From Termitomyces sp. T153 (lineage: Eukaryota > Basidiomycota > Agaricomycetes > Agaricales > Lyophyllaceae), in NCBI GenBank assembly GCA_018296165.2, contig JACKQL020000016.1, forward strand, positions 1 to 64,000: a DNA stretch of 64,000 nucleotides. The letters run 5' to 3'. The position numbers and the translations under genes are program-made. Positions 1 to 12,556 of this stretch are shown here, piece after piece. The notes beneath the pieces were generated by a model that worked only from the letters and a program-made list of their open reading frames with translations, was not told where the DNA came from and did not search any database. Position 1 is the first letter of the stretch. Every line of letters begins with the position of its first letter.

Positions 1-2461
1 CATGAGTGTTTGAAAATGTACAAGAGGATCGATAATTCTTCAATCGTTGCCGGTCGAATAAGTCTATCTCCTGGATATCATGTTGAATTTGTAGTGCCTG
101 GTTGTAGTGCCCTTGACATAAAAAGCGATGAATAAAAAAGCACGAGTGCTGCTAGAAAATTGCGCTGAGGTATCAGAAGGATCAGATGAAATTTTTTCTT
201 TGACAGTTATGGCCAGCTAAGTGGGCGACAGTTTCCTGCCAGTGCGGTAGGATAGCCAAGATAACAGTAACGTAGCCTATCAGGGGGATTTGTCGTCCGA
301 ATGAGCCAGAGAAAACAGCTGGTTGTCAGGGTGCTCAGGTGACCCGGCTGAGACTTGCTACCGCCGAAACCAATTGCAACATACTTATTGGTGCTCTACA
401 AACAGAACCTGGCATGTCAATGTCATGTTTGAACTGCCATGGAGATCAGAACGGAACTCACCCGACATGTGGATCCTAGGCCTCAAGTTCCAACAATCCG
501 ACAATGCTTGACAGCACCCCGTCGAAATCAATCTCATTGCAGCTCATTACAATAAAAAAATCTCTCCGCGGTACTGGTACTATTTGATCCATCAATGATA
601 AGAACCAGGAGGCTATCTATATGCATAACCCTGCATTTCCACTGACATACCACGAACGCTCGTTACGACACATTTTTGCCGCAAAGTCCCGTCTCTGCTT
701 CGAATCCCAACGGCGAGGTCGCAAAAGCCATAAAACGTATCAATACACCATGATCTGAAGGGTATAAAAAGTGCCGGTTTGAATGGAGAGAAAACCAGCA
801 TGAAGCAATGAAACTATTCTTGCCTTCTTGTTGCCGATATGAACTTGGCCCAAGTACCGTTCCCCATTCGCTGGCCGTGCCTCACGTACGCGACACATAT
901 CTCTTGCCGTATATATATGCTCACGCAGTATGATTTACAGCACCCGAAATCTCGAGAGGCGATTTGAGAGCTCCGTCCTTGGTCCTTGTTCGCAGGCCAA
1001 ATGTCGATGCTTCGCCCTTCGACGACGAACGAGCATTCCGTTACATACTACGGCTTTATGCGATATTTTCACTATATTATAGATTATAGGTCTCTCGCCG
1101 GTCGCAATGTAGGCCAAGCTCATCTGGAGCGGGGGTCGCAAACTGAAACTGAATGGTACCAAGTTTCTGACCTTCGTTCTCGAGCTTTCTTGTCGCTTAC
1201 AGATCAAACGCAACCCAACAGGACCGTTTTAGATCGTTCAGTGCTTACGGTGTCGTCGCTCAAAACACTTCTGCCGATATATACATCCATGTCGTTGACT
1301 ATATCTATATCTATGGGTTCTTTGGAAATGGGCGGCGAGGCGAGTCCTTGATGTCACTTTTTAAATAAATCGTTTCCGAGTTTACTGATATGTATCTACC
1401 AGTTCAAAGATCGGTCGTGTCGTCGCAAGCTTGCTACTATCGAAAGCTATGGTCAACGCTTGAACCAGTATGCGAGTGATGCTAGCGTGGTCGCTGCTCA
1501 CAACGCTGGACCTTGGATTACTGACTTTGGCTATCGTTGACTAATCGTACCATCCTACATCCTCCCGCAGGGGCTCTAACGATCCCTCTTCTATCGTGGG
1601 TTCCCACAACAACCAAGACGATCCTGAAGAACGTCTATATCTGTCCTTCCCATATCATGTAGTCGACACACAACGCATGAAAGGCTGGAACAAGCGACTT
1701 GAACAATACTGCAGCCGGACGTTCCTTCTCCACCCTCTAGCGCTTGCTTCACAGACCACAAGCCTCGCTGCTATCGGGGCCTACCATGAGTGGACGGACG
1801 CCCATTCGCCAGGTTAGCTTATCACTGACTGCCTTATCGATTCCTGCGCTGGTAAGTAACGATACAGACACAGTCCGTTTGAGGGTGTTACTAAAAATAG
1901 TATTGACAGCGCGCCGGAGTTGTGTTAGTGCATCAAATCCGAGTCTGCATCATCAGACAGAGATGTAATGTAACTGTCAACTCCTTCACCACCACCACCA
2001 CCACCTCCCTAGGCAGTCGTACACGTCCTCTTCCCCAAGCTCACGTATCGTATACCCTTTTATTTTACGCGAGAGACTGAAGAGGAGGTATAACTCACTC
2101 ATGTACGCCACCTCCGAGAGATATAGGAGGCGCCCATTTGTAGGCTGTGCGACAAGTATAGGAGTAGCTTCAAGCCCCACGTATCCACCGGTACGGTAGT
2201 ACCCCCGACCCACTTCCCCAAACGCATAAAAACGACAGCGTCCAACCCCCTCGAAGTCCCATCAACAACCGCTCTAAAAACGCCCCCTCACAACCGTGAC
2301 TACTTCAGCCACGCAGCCACTTTTACCGCATTTAAACAAGTCATTTCTAACCTGACTTGACCTCAAGCTGTGAAGCGCCGAGCTCTTCTCGATATATATC
2401 TACCAAATCACATTACACCACTGCACACGCAACTCACACCCACACTCAACACACACTGACC
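1..2461. other. Stretch without a supportable gene
   Basis: No convincing complete gene is visible. Two pieces look exon-like. The + frame at 1399-1539 is open and protein-like, and 1852-1909 has a good 58-nt intron shape (GTAAGT donor, TTGACAG acceptor). I could not chain them into one reading frame. They may be remnants of a gene or untranslated exons. The stretch 1990-2016 is a short CCA/CCT-rich run. Confidence 0.4.
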
Positions 2462-3268
2462 ATGTCGTCGGACTGCATATTCATCGATCGCCGGAGACGT
2501 CATGCGTCTTTCTCGGAGCGGTTGGACGAATACATTGTAGCCATCGATGAGGAGTTTCATCTGCCTATAGGGAGAATAACGAATGGGCTGCGGAGGTTGT
2601 CGTTCGCCAGTATCAAATCCTCGTCCTCCTCCACCACCATCGCCACCACCGCCACCACCTCTTCCCCCGCCTCAGCCGCCTCTGTCACCGCCGCAGATAA
2701 ATACAAAGAACGAATCGACTCTCCATCTCTTGGATCTGGATCGGAGTACCCGTTTCCTGTCGTGCGAAAGTCAGAGACGACGATAAAGCCAGCTTGGACG
2801 TCTTCGACGTCAGGCGGGGGTGGCAATAGCGATATTCATACTCATGATGTTGAGACCGAGGAAGAGGGAGACGAGGAGGAGCTTTACTGGGGACCATCAG
2901 TTGGTTCTCGCCCAAATCATCGGCGTCATGCGCATGTCAATGATCAATCGCGATCGGACGAGCGCACGACGACGTCGACTCGGAAGAGGGGCTCTGGGTT
3001 CGGGAGGAGAATGTCAGAGTTGATACGTGTATGTCATCATCGGAATGGGCCTTTATGATACTGCTATTACATTTCTGTATGTATTTCGATATGTGTTTTG
3101 GGAATACACATGGTACTTGTGTATCTCTGATTTTGGGTATTGAAGATTCAGGAGATGTATTGTACGCTTTTGCAAGCGATGTGCGCTTATCGTCGCGGAT
3201 CGAACAGAAATGGCACATGCGTTAATGTGGCGGGCGCAGTGGAACTCCCTACACTGATGACTCGATAA
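2462..3268 (+). CDS. Hypothetical Ser/Thr-rich protein, two exons (227 aa)
   Basis: I do not recognise this protein. The reading frame opens at ATG 2462 (MSSDCIF), preceded by a CA-rich leader. The N-terminal 50 residues look ordered and charged, followed by a Ser/Thr/Ala low-complexity stretch (about residues 58-80), an acidic EEEGDEEE run and a basic Arg-rich segment. The unspliced frame stops at 3058 (198 aa). However, a GTATGT donor at 3029 and a TTCAG acceptor at 3151 give a 123-nt intron in phase 0. The following frame runs to a TAA at 3266-3268, adding 38 residues. I prefer the spliced form because the frame continues cleanly, but the intron is longer than most here. An upstream in-frame ATG at 2357 exists but lies in the CA-rich leader. 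Confidence 0.55.
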
Positions 3269-3545
3269 CAATCCCGATGGGCTTGAGATTTGAAATAAGA
3301 CCTAGCGAGCCGACAATTGTCCGATAATAAGCCGTGTCGCGTAGTATCTGTTCAACACGCGTATGTATCCCATCCTCACATGGTCCTGGTCTGACGCATC
3401 ATCATAGTGCCCCACGTCACCCAAAAAAAATTTCATAACATCACATATGCGGGCAAGAAGGGGTACAAGTGCGAAGTTCATACGTAGTAATAATGATCGA
3501 CGTAGGTATATTACAAAGTGTGCTAGACATACCCGACGCGTTTTT

Positions 3546-4687
3546 TTACTCCTTGTCGGCGTCGAGACAGTCAGGGAAGCCAAGGGATCCCCAGCCGGTC
3601 CAGGAGGGGTGACAAGCACGGAAGTGGTGTGTATTATTGATGGACTGGAGCTCGTCGATCTCTTCCTGCGTCAGATCGATGATGGTGGAGTTGCCTGTAC
3701 AAGAAAGAGAAAGAGAAAGAGAAAACGATTAGTATGGGGCGGAGTGGCATGGCGGGAGATACGGACTGAGAATGCGGGAGTTTGTGACGGACTTGGGGAG
3801 GACGTTGACGCCGGGACGGTTTGCTTGGAGTGAGACGAGAACGTTGGCGGGCTGGACGTTGTGCTTGGCTGCGATTTTCTTGACGATTTCGTTGGTGAGC
3901 AGAGGGGAGTTGTCGGAGCCGAGAGGGGAGTAGGCGGTGACGACGATGTTGCGCTCTCTGCAGAAGTCGACGACGTCTTGTTGAGGGCACGAGCTGGACC
4001 AAGGGTCAGGTTGTGAAAAGGAAAGAAGGGGGCAGAACGCACGGGTGGAGCTCGACCTGGTTGACGGCGGGGATGACGATGTTCTCGGGATCTTGCTTCT
4101 GGGCGTCGAGAAGACGCTGGAGATACTTGACGGAGAAGTTGGAGACGCCGATGGCGCGGAGCTTCTCAGGGTGTGCCTTGTAGATCTTGGACATTGTCTT
4201 CCAGGTGTCGAGCCAGTCGATCTGTGATTGGCATGAGCGTTCTCGTTGGATGGAATCTGCAACGCCACTCACGGTCTTTACAGGCGCGACGGATCCAGCG
4301 GTCATGGGAGCAGGCCAGTGCATGAGCCAGAGATCAAGGTAGGTAGTGCCGAGGTTCTTGAGAGACTTGTCGAGAGCCTGCTCGGCGACGAGGTGGTCTG
4401 GGTTGTCGAGCTTGGTGGTGAGGAAGAAGGAGTCGCGGGGGACACCAGAGTTCTTGATTCCCAGGCCGACCTCGGACTCGTTCTGGTAGGCAGCGGCGGT
4501 GTCGACGGACTTGTAGCCGTTCCTGAGGGCGTACTCGACGGCGTGTTCGACGGCGCCAGGCTTGGATTTCCAGGTGCCTGTGAGGATGTGAGGACAGCGC
4601 GCGGCAGAAGGACGGAAGACGCGCACCGAGGCCGACGGTGGGCATCTCAGCGCCGGTGTTGAGCGTGACAGACTTGGAGGCGGGCAT
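3546..4687 (-). CDS. Aldo/keto reductase (AKR family), 306 aa
   Basis: An NADPH-dependent oxidoreductase of the aldo/keto reductase superfamily, presumably cytosolic, reducing aldehydes or ketones to alcohols. Five exons on the minus strand (4687-4627, 4577-4273, 4221-4043, 3993-3767, 3694-3546) splice in frame to 306 aa, the usual AKR length. The start MPASKSVTLN and the MPTVGLG/TW motif split by intron 1 match the first beta strand of the barrel. The catalytic tetrad is visible: Asp46 and Tyr51 (VDTAAAY), Lys76 (TTKL) and His107 (LWLMHWP). The NADPH-binding signatures IGVSNF and LPKSVT are also present. The last intron uses a weak GTCCGT donor at 3766, chosen because it restores the NSTIIDL strand. 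Introns are 49, 51, 49 and 72 nt. The substrate cannot be read from sequence. A TATA-like box lies about 35-40 bp upstream of the ATG. Confidence 0.93.
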
Positions 4688-4720
4688 CGTGAATAGAGAG
4701 TTCCAGCCAGAACCGCAGCG

Positions 4721-4728
4721 CTTTATAG
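4721..4728 (-). promoter_or_regulatory. TATA-like box of the aldo/keto reductase gene
   Basis: CTATAAAG on the minus strand, about 35 nt upstream of the AKR ATG (4687). If functional, the 5' UTR would be only a few nucleotides long. This is inferred from position only. Confidence 0.35.
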
Positions 4729-4735
4729 TCCACAC

Positions 4736-5884
4736 CCAGATCGATAAGCATATCTGTTTTTCCGAGCGAGGTCAGAAGCATGTCCCTCGGCCCGCTCGTC
4801 CGCTCACACAAATATCCGCAAACATCCCTTTCTATAAATTTTCCCACTCGTTTTTTCTTTCCTCACAGCAGACTCAAGGCTGCGATGTTCGCTACGCACA
4901 GGGCACTTGCTGTCCCCATCCGCGAACGGGCCAAGGTCTGAGCATTCTAGTCCCCCTTGATCGGTTCTAGCGGGACCCGGCGGTAACCCGCTGAGCAGCG
5001 TACCAGAAATTCGCCGTCGTCGTGATCATGTCTCAAGATCTTGGCCTTCGGGTCAAAGGAGGACAATGCACGGTATGCGGTTTGAAACTCGCTGCGGGGA
5101 CCGGGCGGTGCTTTGTTTTATATCTTGCTCGTTGCTCGGTGTTGCTATTCAGCTCTCACGGCATGGATGTGTGCTTGCACGCTGGGAGTCATCGACGGCT
5201 GGACTGTGCACTCGTACAGAAGGCGGAAGGCCCTCGGGGCTCTTTATGTCGTGCGGAGAATCCCTCTGCTCGACGACCCTGGACTGCCCGACCTGCTACA
5301 TTATGCATGCCATGGTGCATAGGAAGCTGATACGCTTCTGGATGTCGCTGCCAGCCCGGCGTTGCGAACGTACGATCCGTACGGTGGAGCTGGTCCCGCA
5401 GTCCTGTCCTGGAAGGGCCCTTTAAGCATGATCATGCGAGCGGACGAACGACGACTAGTCGAACGGGACAGAGGTCATAACGGCCGGGACATACGTCCGA
5501 CTGACATTTCATGGGGTCTAGACCCCCTTCGCCTCCCATCCACACGTTGGCTGCATTCTGGGGTCCCCATGCACGGAGAGTCGGCGGCACTTGGCGCGAG
5601 CAATTGCACCGTCCTTTAGTTCACTTCGCAGCTCGTATTCCTTCGGGATACGAAACTCGATTCAGACTACTCTTTGTCTGCTGTGTCAATTTTTTCCATC
5701 CGCTCACTCGTTTGGGCATTTTATAGTTATACTACCGTAAGTACTGTGCAATAAGTATCATTGTATTCTTGACAAATGCATTTGTTTGCTTTTCGTTGTG
5801 TTCCTTTGAGCTGAGCCCTTTGACTTTGAATCTTCTGACAGCGGCAGCTGATCGACAAACTCAAACTTCGATGACGTCGGCACA
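4736..5884. other. Intergenic region, no supportable gene
   Basis: Overlapping short frames are open on the + strand between 5022 and 5619, but none has recognisable protein features, a sensible splice partner or a codon pattern that favours one frame. I read this as the upstream region of the minus-strand reductase and of the small gene at 5885. Confidence 0.4.
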
Positions 5885-6506
5885 ATGCCAACAATTACAC
5901 CTCTCCTCCTTCATCAAACAATGCCAGCCCCGTCCTACTCCCTCCAACTCGGCAAGACCGCTCTCATCTTTTTCCCTCCTCTCTACCCCAACACAAGAAC
6001 CGAGCACCCCTCCGCCGACGCACAAGTCGTCCAAGTCATAATCAAACCTCGGTACGCACTTGCCGCATATACTCGCTTCAGTCTCAACTGACGTGGAGAG
6101 CACGTGTAGGAAATCGACCAAGAGGTGTATTGAGCTGTTTTATAAGTTCGAGAGGGATATCACTGTGCGCGTTTTTTTTAGTTTCTTTTGGGTGATCCTG
6201 AGGGATGTTTGAATTCTCATCTTTCTTGTAAGACGGCGATTGAGAGTCTTTTACTTGGACATATCGTCGCGCGACTCCCCGAACGTGTGACGATCGAAGG
6301 TGAGGGGTATGCATTGCGCGGACGTGCGTCTTCTCTCCTCTCTCTCTTTCCTCTCTCGTTCCTCGCGAAACGTGCTCATCGGTACAACCTAACCGACAGA
6401 TCGCCGGCCGTGGAAATACGGACAGACATTTGTCAAGTTTAGCTGGGGAGAGAAGGAGTTGAGGGCGAGTGATGATAAGTGGATCTTTGAGCTGGATCCT
6501 GAGTGA
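5885..6506 (+). CDS. Small conserved-looking hypothetical protein, four exons (139 aa)
   Basis: Not recognised. Four short frames join exactly in phase across three GT-AG introns (exons 5885-6051, 6110-6164, 6233-6323, 6400-6506) to give 139 aa ending in WIFELDPE and TGA at 6504. The joined protein has ordinary mixed composition with hydrophobic-charged alternation. It includes a VVQVIIKPR strand, a helical segment CIELFYKFERDITTAIESLL that crosses intron 2, and a C-terminal aromatic-rich stretch (RRPWKYGQTFVKFSWGEKE). No signal peptide or membrane segment is seen. The start at 5885 is the first in-frame Met; a second lies 12 codons on. Phase agreement across three introns argues strongly for a real gene, though each exon alone is too short to notice. 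Confidence 0.65.
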
Positions 6507-6813
6507 TTTTTTTCAAAAGTCTGAGAGCGGTTGAACGTTGAGTGCGTATTACATAGTTATTGGGATGTTCGAGCGTCTTTCGAATAATGTCTTTCGCGAT
6601 GCATGGATGTATTTTGGTCTGTCCTGTTGAATGTCGTACGCTTGGTATCGAAATGTTGACTGACTGACTTGCTGCTGTCATCGTCACCCCACCTCTTTGT
6701 GATCGCTCATCATCTACTCACGAGTCACAGTGTCCACATAGGGCCTATCACTGATCAAATCTCAGAAGTAGTGAATATCGTCACATCCGCCTTGCGCATA
6801 TATATTCTCATGA

Positions 6814-7345
6814 TATGTCAAATAATCTTTACTTTTACATACATTATGGTACTCACCGTCGGTGCTTGCCCGACGGCCGGAATACGCCTCTTTGACGGAG
6901 GCTATAACAAGAGTACTGTGACTATCATGATCATGATCATGATCACCGATGAATTTAGCTTAACGTGTTCCCAGTAAGTTATATACGATTCTCATACTAT
7001 GTCAGAATAATCTTTATTTCTACCGTGTCACTGTACCCGAACTGCGCCTCTATATGAAGTTGGTCTATGACGAGCCATGACAGCATCACCGCGTTCCTGG
7101 CAGTAATACATTTCCTCAGCCACCAAAGTGAGTAACTTTGAATTAAACGCTAGTCTATCACAAGACCACGACCAACATCACTGATGAATTTAGCTTAACG
7201 CGTTTCCCAGGTACACATAATTCCCATGACCCATGTCGGAAAATCATTACTTTTACGTTACTGCACAGTGCACACGCCCTCTAACTATAAAGCTAGTCTA
7301 TGACAAAACCATGACAGCATCACCGCGGTTCCTGGCAGTAAGTAG
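6814..7345. repeat. Degenerate tandem repeat, about 234-bp period
   Basis: Words recur at constant spacing. GATGAATTTAGCTTAACG occurs at 6948 and 7183 (235 bp). CATGACAGCATCACCGCG followed by TTCCTGGCAGTAA occurs at 7076 and 7310 (234 bp). A TATGTCA(G)AATAATCTTTA-like word occurs at 6814, 6998 and 7232. At least two full degenerate copies and part of a third are present. No coding function is visible. Confidence 0.75.
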
Positions 7346-7780
7346 TAATATATGCACACGAACTCAACCCTAAGCGCTAAGCGCTAAGCACCCCCAAAAG
7401 TCCAAGACCCTTCCTTGCTCCCACGGGCCACAACGAGGGTCACTCAAAATTCAAAAGTACTTTTTTTTGGTGGAGAAATGTTTACTCACGACCACCCATA
7501 CCCACGCTCACGGCCACGGCCACGACCACGACTCTGAAATCCATCATTCGAATCGATCGCGATTCGCGAAGCCGAGCGCGGAATGCTTGAGCCTGGGCCA
7601 CGGCCAATAAATATCATTGATAATCACTTGTTTACATAGCCATGCCATGATGCAGCCTCGTGTGCGACAAGAGGATCCGGAGCGGCCTCTGTCTGGCGCT
7701 TCAGGCTCGAGAAGGTCCCCCAGATGGGGATCGGGTTTTATGTGTCGATGCGCTCGTGAGGATCTAATCGTATACTTGTA

Positions 7781-7806
7781 AGAAGAGAGAGAGAGAGAGA
7801 AAAGAA
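7781..7806. repeat. (GA)n microsatellite
   Basis: A run of AG/GA dinucleotides with one interruption near its start, directly readable. Confidence 0.9.
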
Positions 7807-8403
7807 GCCTGGATCTGGATCAATCAAGGGCTGACAAGAGTAATGGACACACTCATACACTCACTCGGACGGACGGACATGTTTGTATTCCGGAGGTAAC
7901 GGCATGGGGTGGATGGATGATTGATCAAGAGATGGCCATTTGAATTCATCGAATATAGAGATATATATGTGCTAGCGCGCGTTAGGAAGTACAACGATCG
8001 CATGATATGAACACGAGCACAAGCGTATCTGGACTGGCTCGTTATTCTGAGAGGTGGATGGCATGGGTGGATAATCGATGAAGCCAAGTGCGCGCGTCAG
8101 TACAACAACTTGAATCACCATCATGATACAGTGAACGCGGATCCAACTCCTGCTGCTTGAAACTCTGGCCTGCGTTCAGGACTGGAAGCAGCGCATTCTG
8201 GATAGCTGAGCCTCAATCACCCGCCTTTCGCGCAAAGTACGCCCGACGCCACTTTATGTCCACCACCCACAAACCGCGACGTCAGTTGAGAATGCTCCGA
8301 TAGAGAATCCTTCATTGAGAAGTCACCATCAGCATCAAACCCCCATGATAGATCGTGTGTAAGAAGTCATCCACTCCCGGACCTTTTTCAAGATTTTTTT
8401 TTT

Positions 8404-8495
8404 TTTGGGATGCGGACTCCCATCGTCCCTTCATCTGCACATCCAGAATTTTGGGATGCGGACTCCCATCGTCCCTTCATCTGCACATCCAGAAT
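8404..8495. repeat. Perfect 46-bp tandem duplication
   Basis: Two adjacent copies (8404-8449 and 8450-8495) of a 46-bp unit beginning TTTGGGATGCGGACTCCC and ending ATCCAGAAT. They are identical by eye, so the duplication is recent. A poly-T run lies immediately before it. Confidence 0.9.
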
Positions 8496-11400
8496 CACGC
8501 TCAGAAGACCGCGCGACGTTACCCATCCATTTCGCGAGCCACGCGCACGCTTCGTAATTTGAATTCTCCATTCTTTTCATAGCTACAGCTACAGCCGCTG
8601 CCGAATGGAAAAACAAGTTTCGAGTTATCAAGATGTCAGGAAAGGCCATTATCTCGCGTTCAAGGTCCGTGATTCCGTGTATGATCCATGCATGTAGTCA
8701 ATGTCAGACGATATGTGGTAGTTGCTAACCATGTGCGGTTGTGTCCTCCGTCCGTCCGTCTGCAGCGGCTGCTACGTCAGTTTTTTTTGCTTATCTCCTC
8801 GAAATTGAATACAAAGCTCATTGATAATTCGGATAACACGCTTGCAGATGACAGCGAAGGGTACGTACTAAAGATCTCGATGCAGTACGATTTCTCATGC
8901 ATATAATGGCTGTAGAGCTCTTCCAGATGGACCTAGACCGATTCCTGTCTCTCTTTTCGCGATCAGCCAGAATACAGTACATTCGACCCTGAACACGAGG
9001 ACGTCAAAAACCTGGGGACGATCCGTCCGTCGATATGTAAGTATGTATGTACATACATTCTTCCGTTTCATACGCGGCCTTACGGTAGGCGCTCATTCAA
9101 GGATTTACCAAAGCTCCAACAACAACTTCGAATACTGGTTATCTGACGTCCGATCACGCATTGGCATGGCCTTGGGGTTGAAGCTTATATTCTCAAGCCG
9201 GGTCCAAGCCGCGGCTTTCAGGCCGAGCCGGGACCGGCACATCACTAGTACTATTGTGTTGCCGAGGCTAGTTCAACGGCAAGGTAAGTTTGAAATGATA
9301 ATTTCTGCATATAGCAGCGGTTGTCAAACCTGAATCTGCCAGTAAGACTTCTCAGGAAATTGTATTGTAATTTAACTGACATTTATGCCGGCTTCTTGGT
9401 CGATGGAGATGCTCAATTCTTGGGATGCATCATCCTCTGAGAAACTCTATAGTGTTCGGTGACTCTCCCTAGGAAACGGTCCGACTCGGCTCTAGCTCTT
9501 TTCTCGCTTATGTTGTCTCGGCTCATTTAACTTACAGTTTCCCTCCAATCTTCTCAAGATGCGATTTTGCGCTCGGCGTTTCTACATGAAAATAGTTATT
9601 TTGTTTGCATATGCCATACCTAATCATTTACTGATGGAAATAACAATCAGTTCTGTCGGCTAGAGCGTAGAGATCCTACGAAGAGTTGTAGGCTTTCACT
9701 CATCCCGATTGTCCAAAAGGACAACACTTATCCGAAGGACTCACCCATTGGGGTTGATTGACCATTGCCAACGCTTTGACGGCCCTTGCTATCCGTTCTC
9801 CATCTGGGAGGCCTGTACCAGTGTCGGAACTTAATTGGGCATGTCAATTGAAGTGATTTGATCTTTTTTCTTGTATTTCGTGTTGTTGACAGAAACCCAT
9901 CGGTAATAAGAGAATAGGAATTCTGGTAAGATATTGACTAGTACGAGATGGCACATCTGAGCCAGCCAGTCGCCTTCAAATGTTGTGGGGCTTCACGGCG
10001 AGTCCTATCGAATGGCCCAACTTGAACGACCGATGCGAGCAAGGCTGGTCAAGAACTTGGCCTCGGTTGATTCTCCTTTTGTCTTGTGTTGAGAAGCCGA
10101 GAACAACCTCTAGACTACTGGCAGGTCCTGTTGCTCTCACGTGGCTTCAGGCTCACAACTTATCCGCTGTCTACCACTGGAATCGACACGCCTTCATGGG
10201 AACAGACCAAGGCGCTAAAGTCATTGATTGTAAGAAAGTGCCATCGGCATCTTCATTATTCAAAGTGATTCCCAATTTTTTTGATTCTCAAATGTCACAT
10301 AGTTTCTTGCACAGTGTTCTTGATATTTATGAAGCTACATGGCCTCATGGGCTTCGCGTATCGTGCCAGCCCTGTTACCCTTGAGCCCAGAGTCCCTGAT
10401 GACATGACCCATTTGTGTATTTGTGTATGATGAACATAGCTAGCTGAATACGATGACAGGCGATCTACTTCCTTTGAGCATCATCCGTAATTCCCAGATT
10501 CTGAGCCTTTCAAGGCTTCCCCTTTTCTCCTAGTTTCGTTATTGGACTAAACTGAAGAAAGAGTTCTCACCTGGCCACGACTCTCGTTCTCGGAATGATC
10601 CTGGAATTGCTGCCTTAAGGACCTGATTTTCACGGCTCAAAATTCCTTGGGAGTCAAATATACAAATTTGAAAATAAACGGTTCACCTGATCAATTCGTG
10701 TTTTTTTCCAGCACTGTAATTTCCCAAGCTTCCTCAAGGTCTACGGTTCTCGACCAAGCTTCTCGACCAAGCTTCCTGACGGTCTGCAACTCTTCACCAA
10801 ACTTCCTACGGTTCTCGATCTGTCTTAGCAGTGCTTCTAGCTGATCAAGGCTTTTCTCAGGCCGTATATTGCTTTGATATCAGGAGATTTTTTGATAGAA
10901 TAACGCCTTCCATCCCATCTCATGAAGATCTCAAGGTAGAGCTGAGAACGCATTTGACAAATGATGATACGCGGAGCCGGGTGCATGAACATCCAAGTTA
11001 CGACAGTCCAATTTGACATGAAAAAACGATTGACACTGCCATTGAACGGTGTCAAGAACCCCGAGAGGGAAATTGAGACTAAAAAGAGATAAGCAGGGCT
11101 ACTCATATGAAGATAGACAGTCTGTCATGAACTTGCCTGATCCCATGTCATCGGGTTTTCGACTGGTGCTAGATTTCTGGCGGAGAGAATTTCGACGCAC
11201 TGGAATCGGGCCGTCGCTACAAGAAATTGAGCGCATCTTCATCTGGTATCCTAGAATTTCCTCGCTCGAAGAGGTGGAATATTGACGCTAAAGCCACTGC
11301 GTCAATCAGATATCTTGATGGCGGCAGAGGCTGCATGGCTATTTCCAACCACTCAGCGTCAATTTCTCAGATCTTTTCCTCCTTTTTTCTACGTCAATCT

Positions 11401-11534
11401 TTCCCAAAAGATGGAGGCACTTCATATGTGATCTCTCAGTGTCACATCTGACATGTATGCCGAAATCACTTCAATCCTATCGGATCAAGGGGATATCACA
11501 GGCCCGGGTCGAGCTTTGTGACTGAAGTCCAAGG

Positions 11535-11541
11535 TATAAAA
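11535..11541 (+). promoter_or_regulatory. TATA box of the hydrophobin gene
   Basis: TATAAAA, 81 nt upstream of the hydrophobin ATG. It leaves room for a transcription start near 11,565 and a leader of about 50 nt, typical of highly expressed fungal hydrophobin genes. Confidence 0.6.
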
Positions 11542-11615
11542 CCTTCTGGTAGAGTTTCGCATTCTTCAGTCGAACAACTAGTTCCTCTGCAAACACTCAG
11601 AAACTTAGCTTCAAT

Positions 11616-12187
11616 ATGGTAGCTCGCATCCACACCTTGTTCTTCGTCTTCCTTTTCGCGCTTTGCGTCTCAGCCAGCGTTGTTCCTCGCACCGATCATG
11701 ATGGTGGTAGCTCTGATGGTTGCAATGCGGACACTGGAAGCCAACAATGTTGCGACCAGCTGCAGGATGTGAGTGTGTCCACGATATCAACCGAAAACTA
11801 GAGTTATTGACGGAGTCATACGCAGGCCAAAAACCCCGTCGTTGGCGTTGTCGCCGGTCTTCTTGGCGTTGTTATTGACGCGCTCACTGGTCAAGTTGGC
11901 TGTGAGTTTGTCGTTTGAATTGCTTCATACAAGTTACTAAAGTTGATTCACCAGTGACCTGCAGCCCGATCGTTGGAGGTGCTGAGTGGTAATTTGTGTT
12001 TTCTCGTATCAGTCATCGCGCCACGAAGCTAATTCACATATTTAGCAACAGCCAAGCTGTTTGTTGCAATGGCGATAACTTTGTGAGTTATCTTAAGATG
12101 ATCTTTCTTTATAATGTTAACTCACCTTTGCCTTAATAGAACGGCCTCCTGGTTCTGGGCTGTAGCCCACTCAACATCAATCTTTGA
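11616..12187 (+). CDS. Class I hydrophobin (115 aa)
   Basis: A secreted amphipathic protein that self-assembles at air-water or wall surfaces on hyphae, spores or fruiting bodies. Five exons (11616-11768, 11826-11901, 11955-11988, 12046-12082, 12140-12187) splice in phase. A signal peptide is obvious (MVARIHTLFFVFLFALCVSA, residues 1-20). The eight-cysteine pattern of the family is complete in the mature protein: Cys36, Cys45-Cys46, Cys79, Cys88, Cys94-Cys95 and Cys108, with two CC doublets. The long loop between the third and fourth Cys (33 residues, GVVAGLLGVV...) and the spacing fit class I. Introns of 50-57 nt and a strong TATA box fit a highly expressed gene. An intact copy with no defects seen. 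Confidence 0.96.
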
Positions 12188-12556
12188 GCAGGGCTGCGGA
12201 AAGTGGCTTTGGAATATTGTACAAGAAGGTTGAGAATAGATGGATTTCGAGGCGTGCAATATTTTGTGTATTGTCGTGATTCAAATGAAAAATGATTGGA
12301 ATGAATAGCCAGAAAGGGTTGGGAAAAAATCTACCAATCACGCTTTCGACCTAAGTCAATACAGTGTTGATCATAATGTCGGCTACGCTGCGGCTTGCCG
12401 AAAAATGACCACCTAAAAATATCAATTTCAGATGCGCAACTATCGAGTCGCAAAATGACATATGTTCTGTGGGTAATGATATCCACGACATCGCATATAC
12501 ACGATAGGCATGAAGCAAGAACAATGGATGGTACAAGTTGCTGCAGAAGACTTTGA

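Larger units (their letters stand above)
6507..11615. other. 5.1-kb gene-poor stretch with repeats
   Basis: Apart from the tandem repeats listed separately, I find no supportable gene. Exon-like fragments occur around 8590-9020 (for example a frame reading EYSTFDPEHEDVKNLG at 8969-9016, and splice-like GT/AG sites). They do not assemble into a credible protein, so this may be a decayed gene. The stretch 10,720-10,830 holds imprecise internal repeats of a TTCTCGACCAAGCTT-like word. Confidence 0.4.

Noticed and set aside
2557..2915. Minus and alternate + frames opposite the Ser-rich gene
   Set aside because: They arise from CCA/GGT repeats coding Ser/Thr on the true strand.
9980..10384. 134-codon + frame
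   Set aside because: Unusual composition, no motifs, no plausible splice sites around it and no family resemblance.
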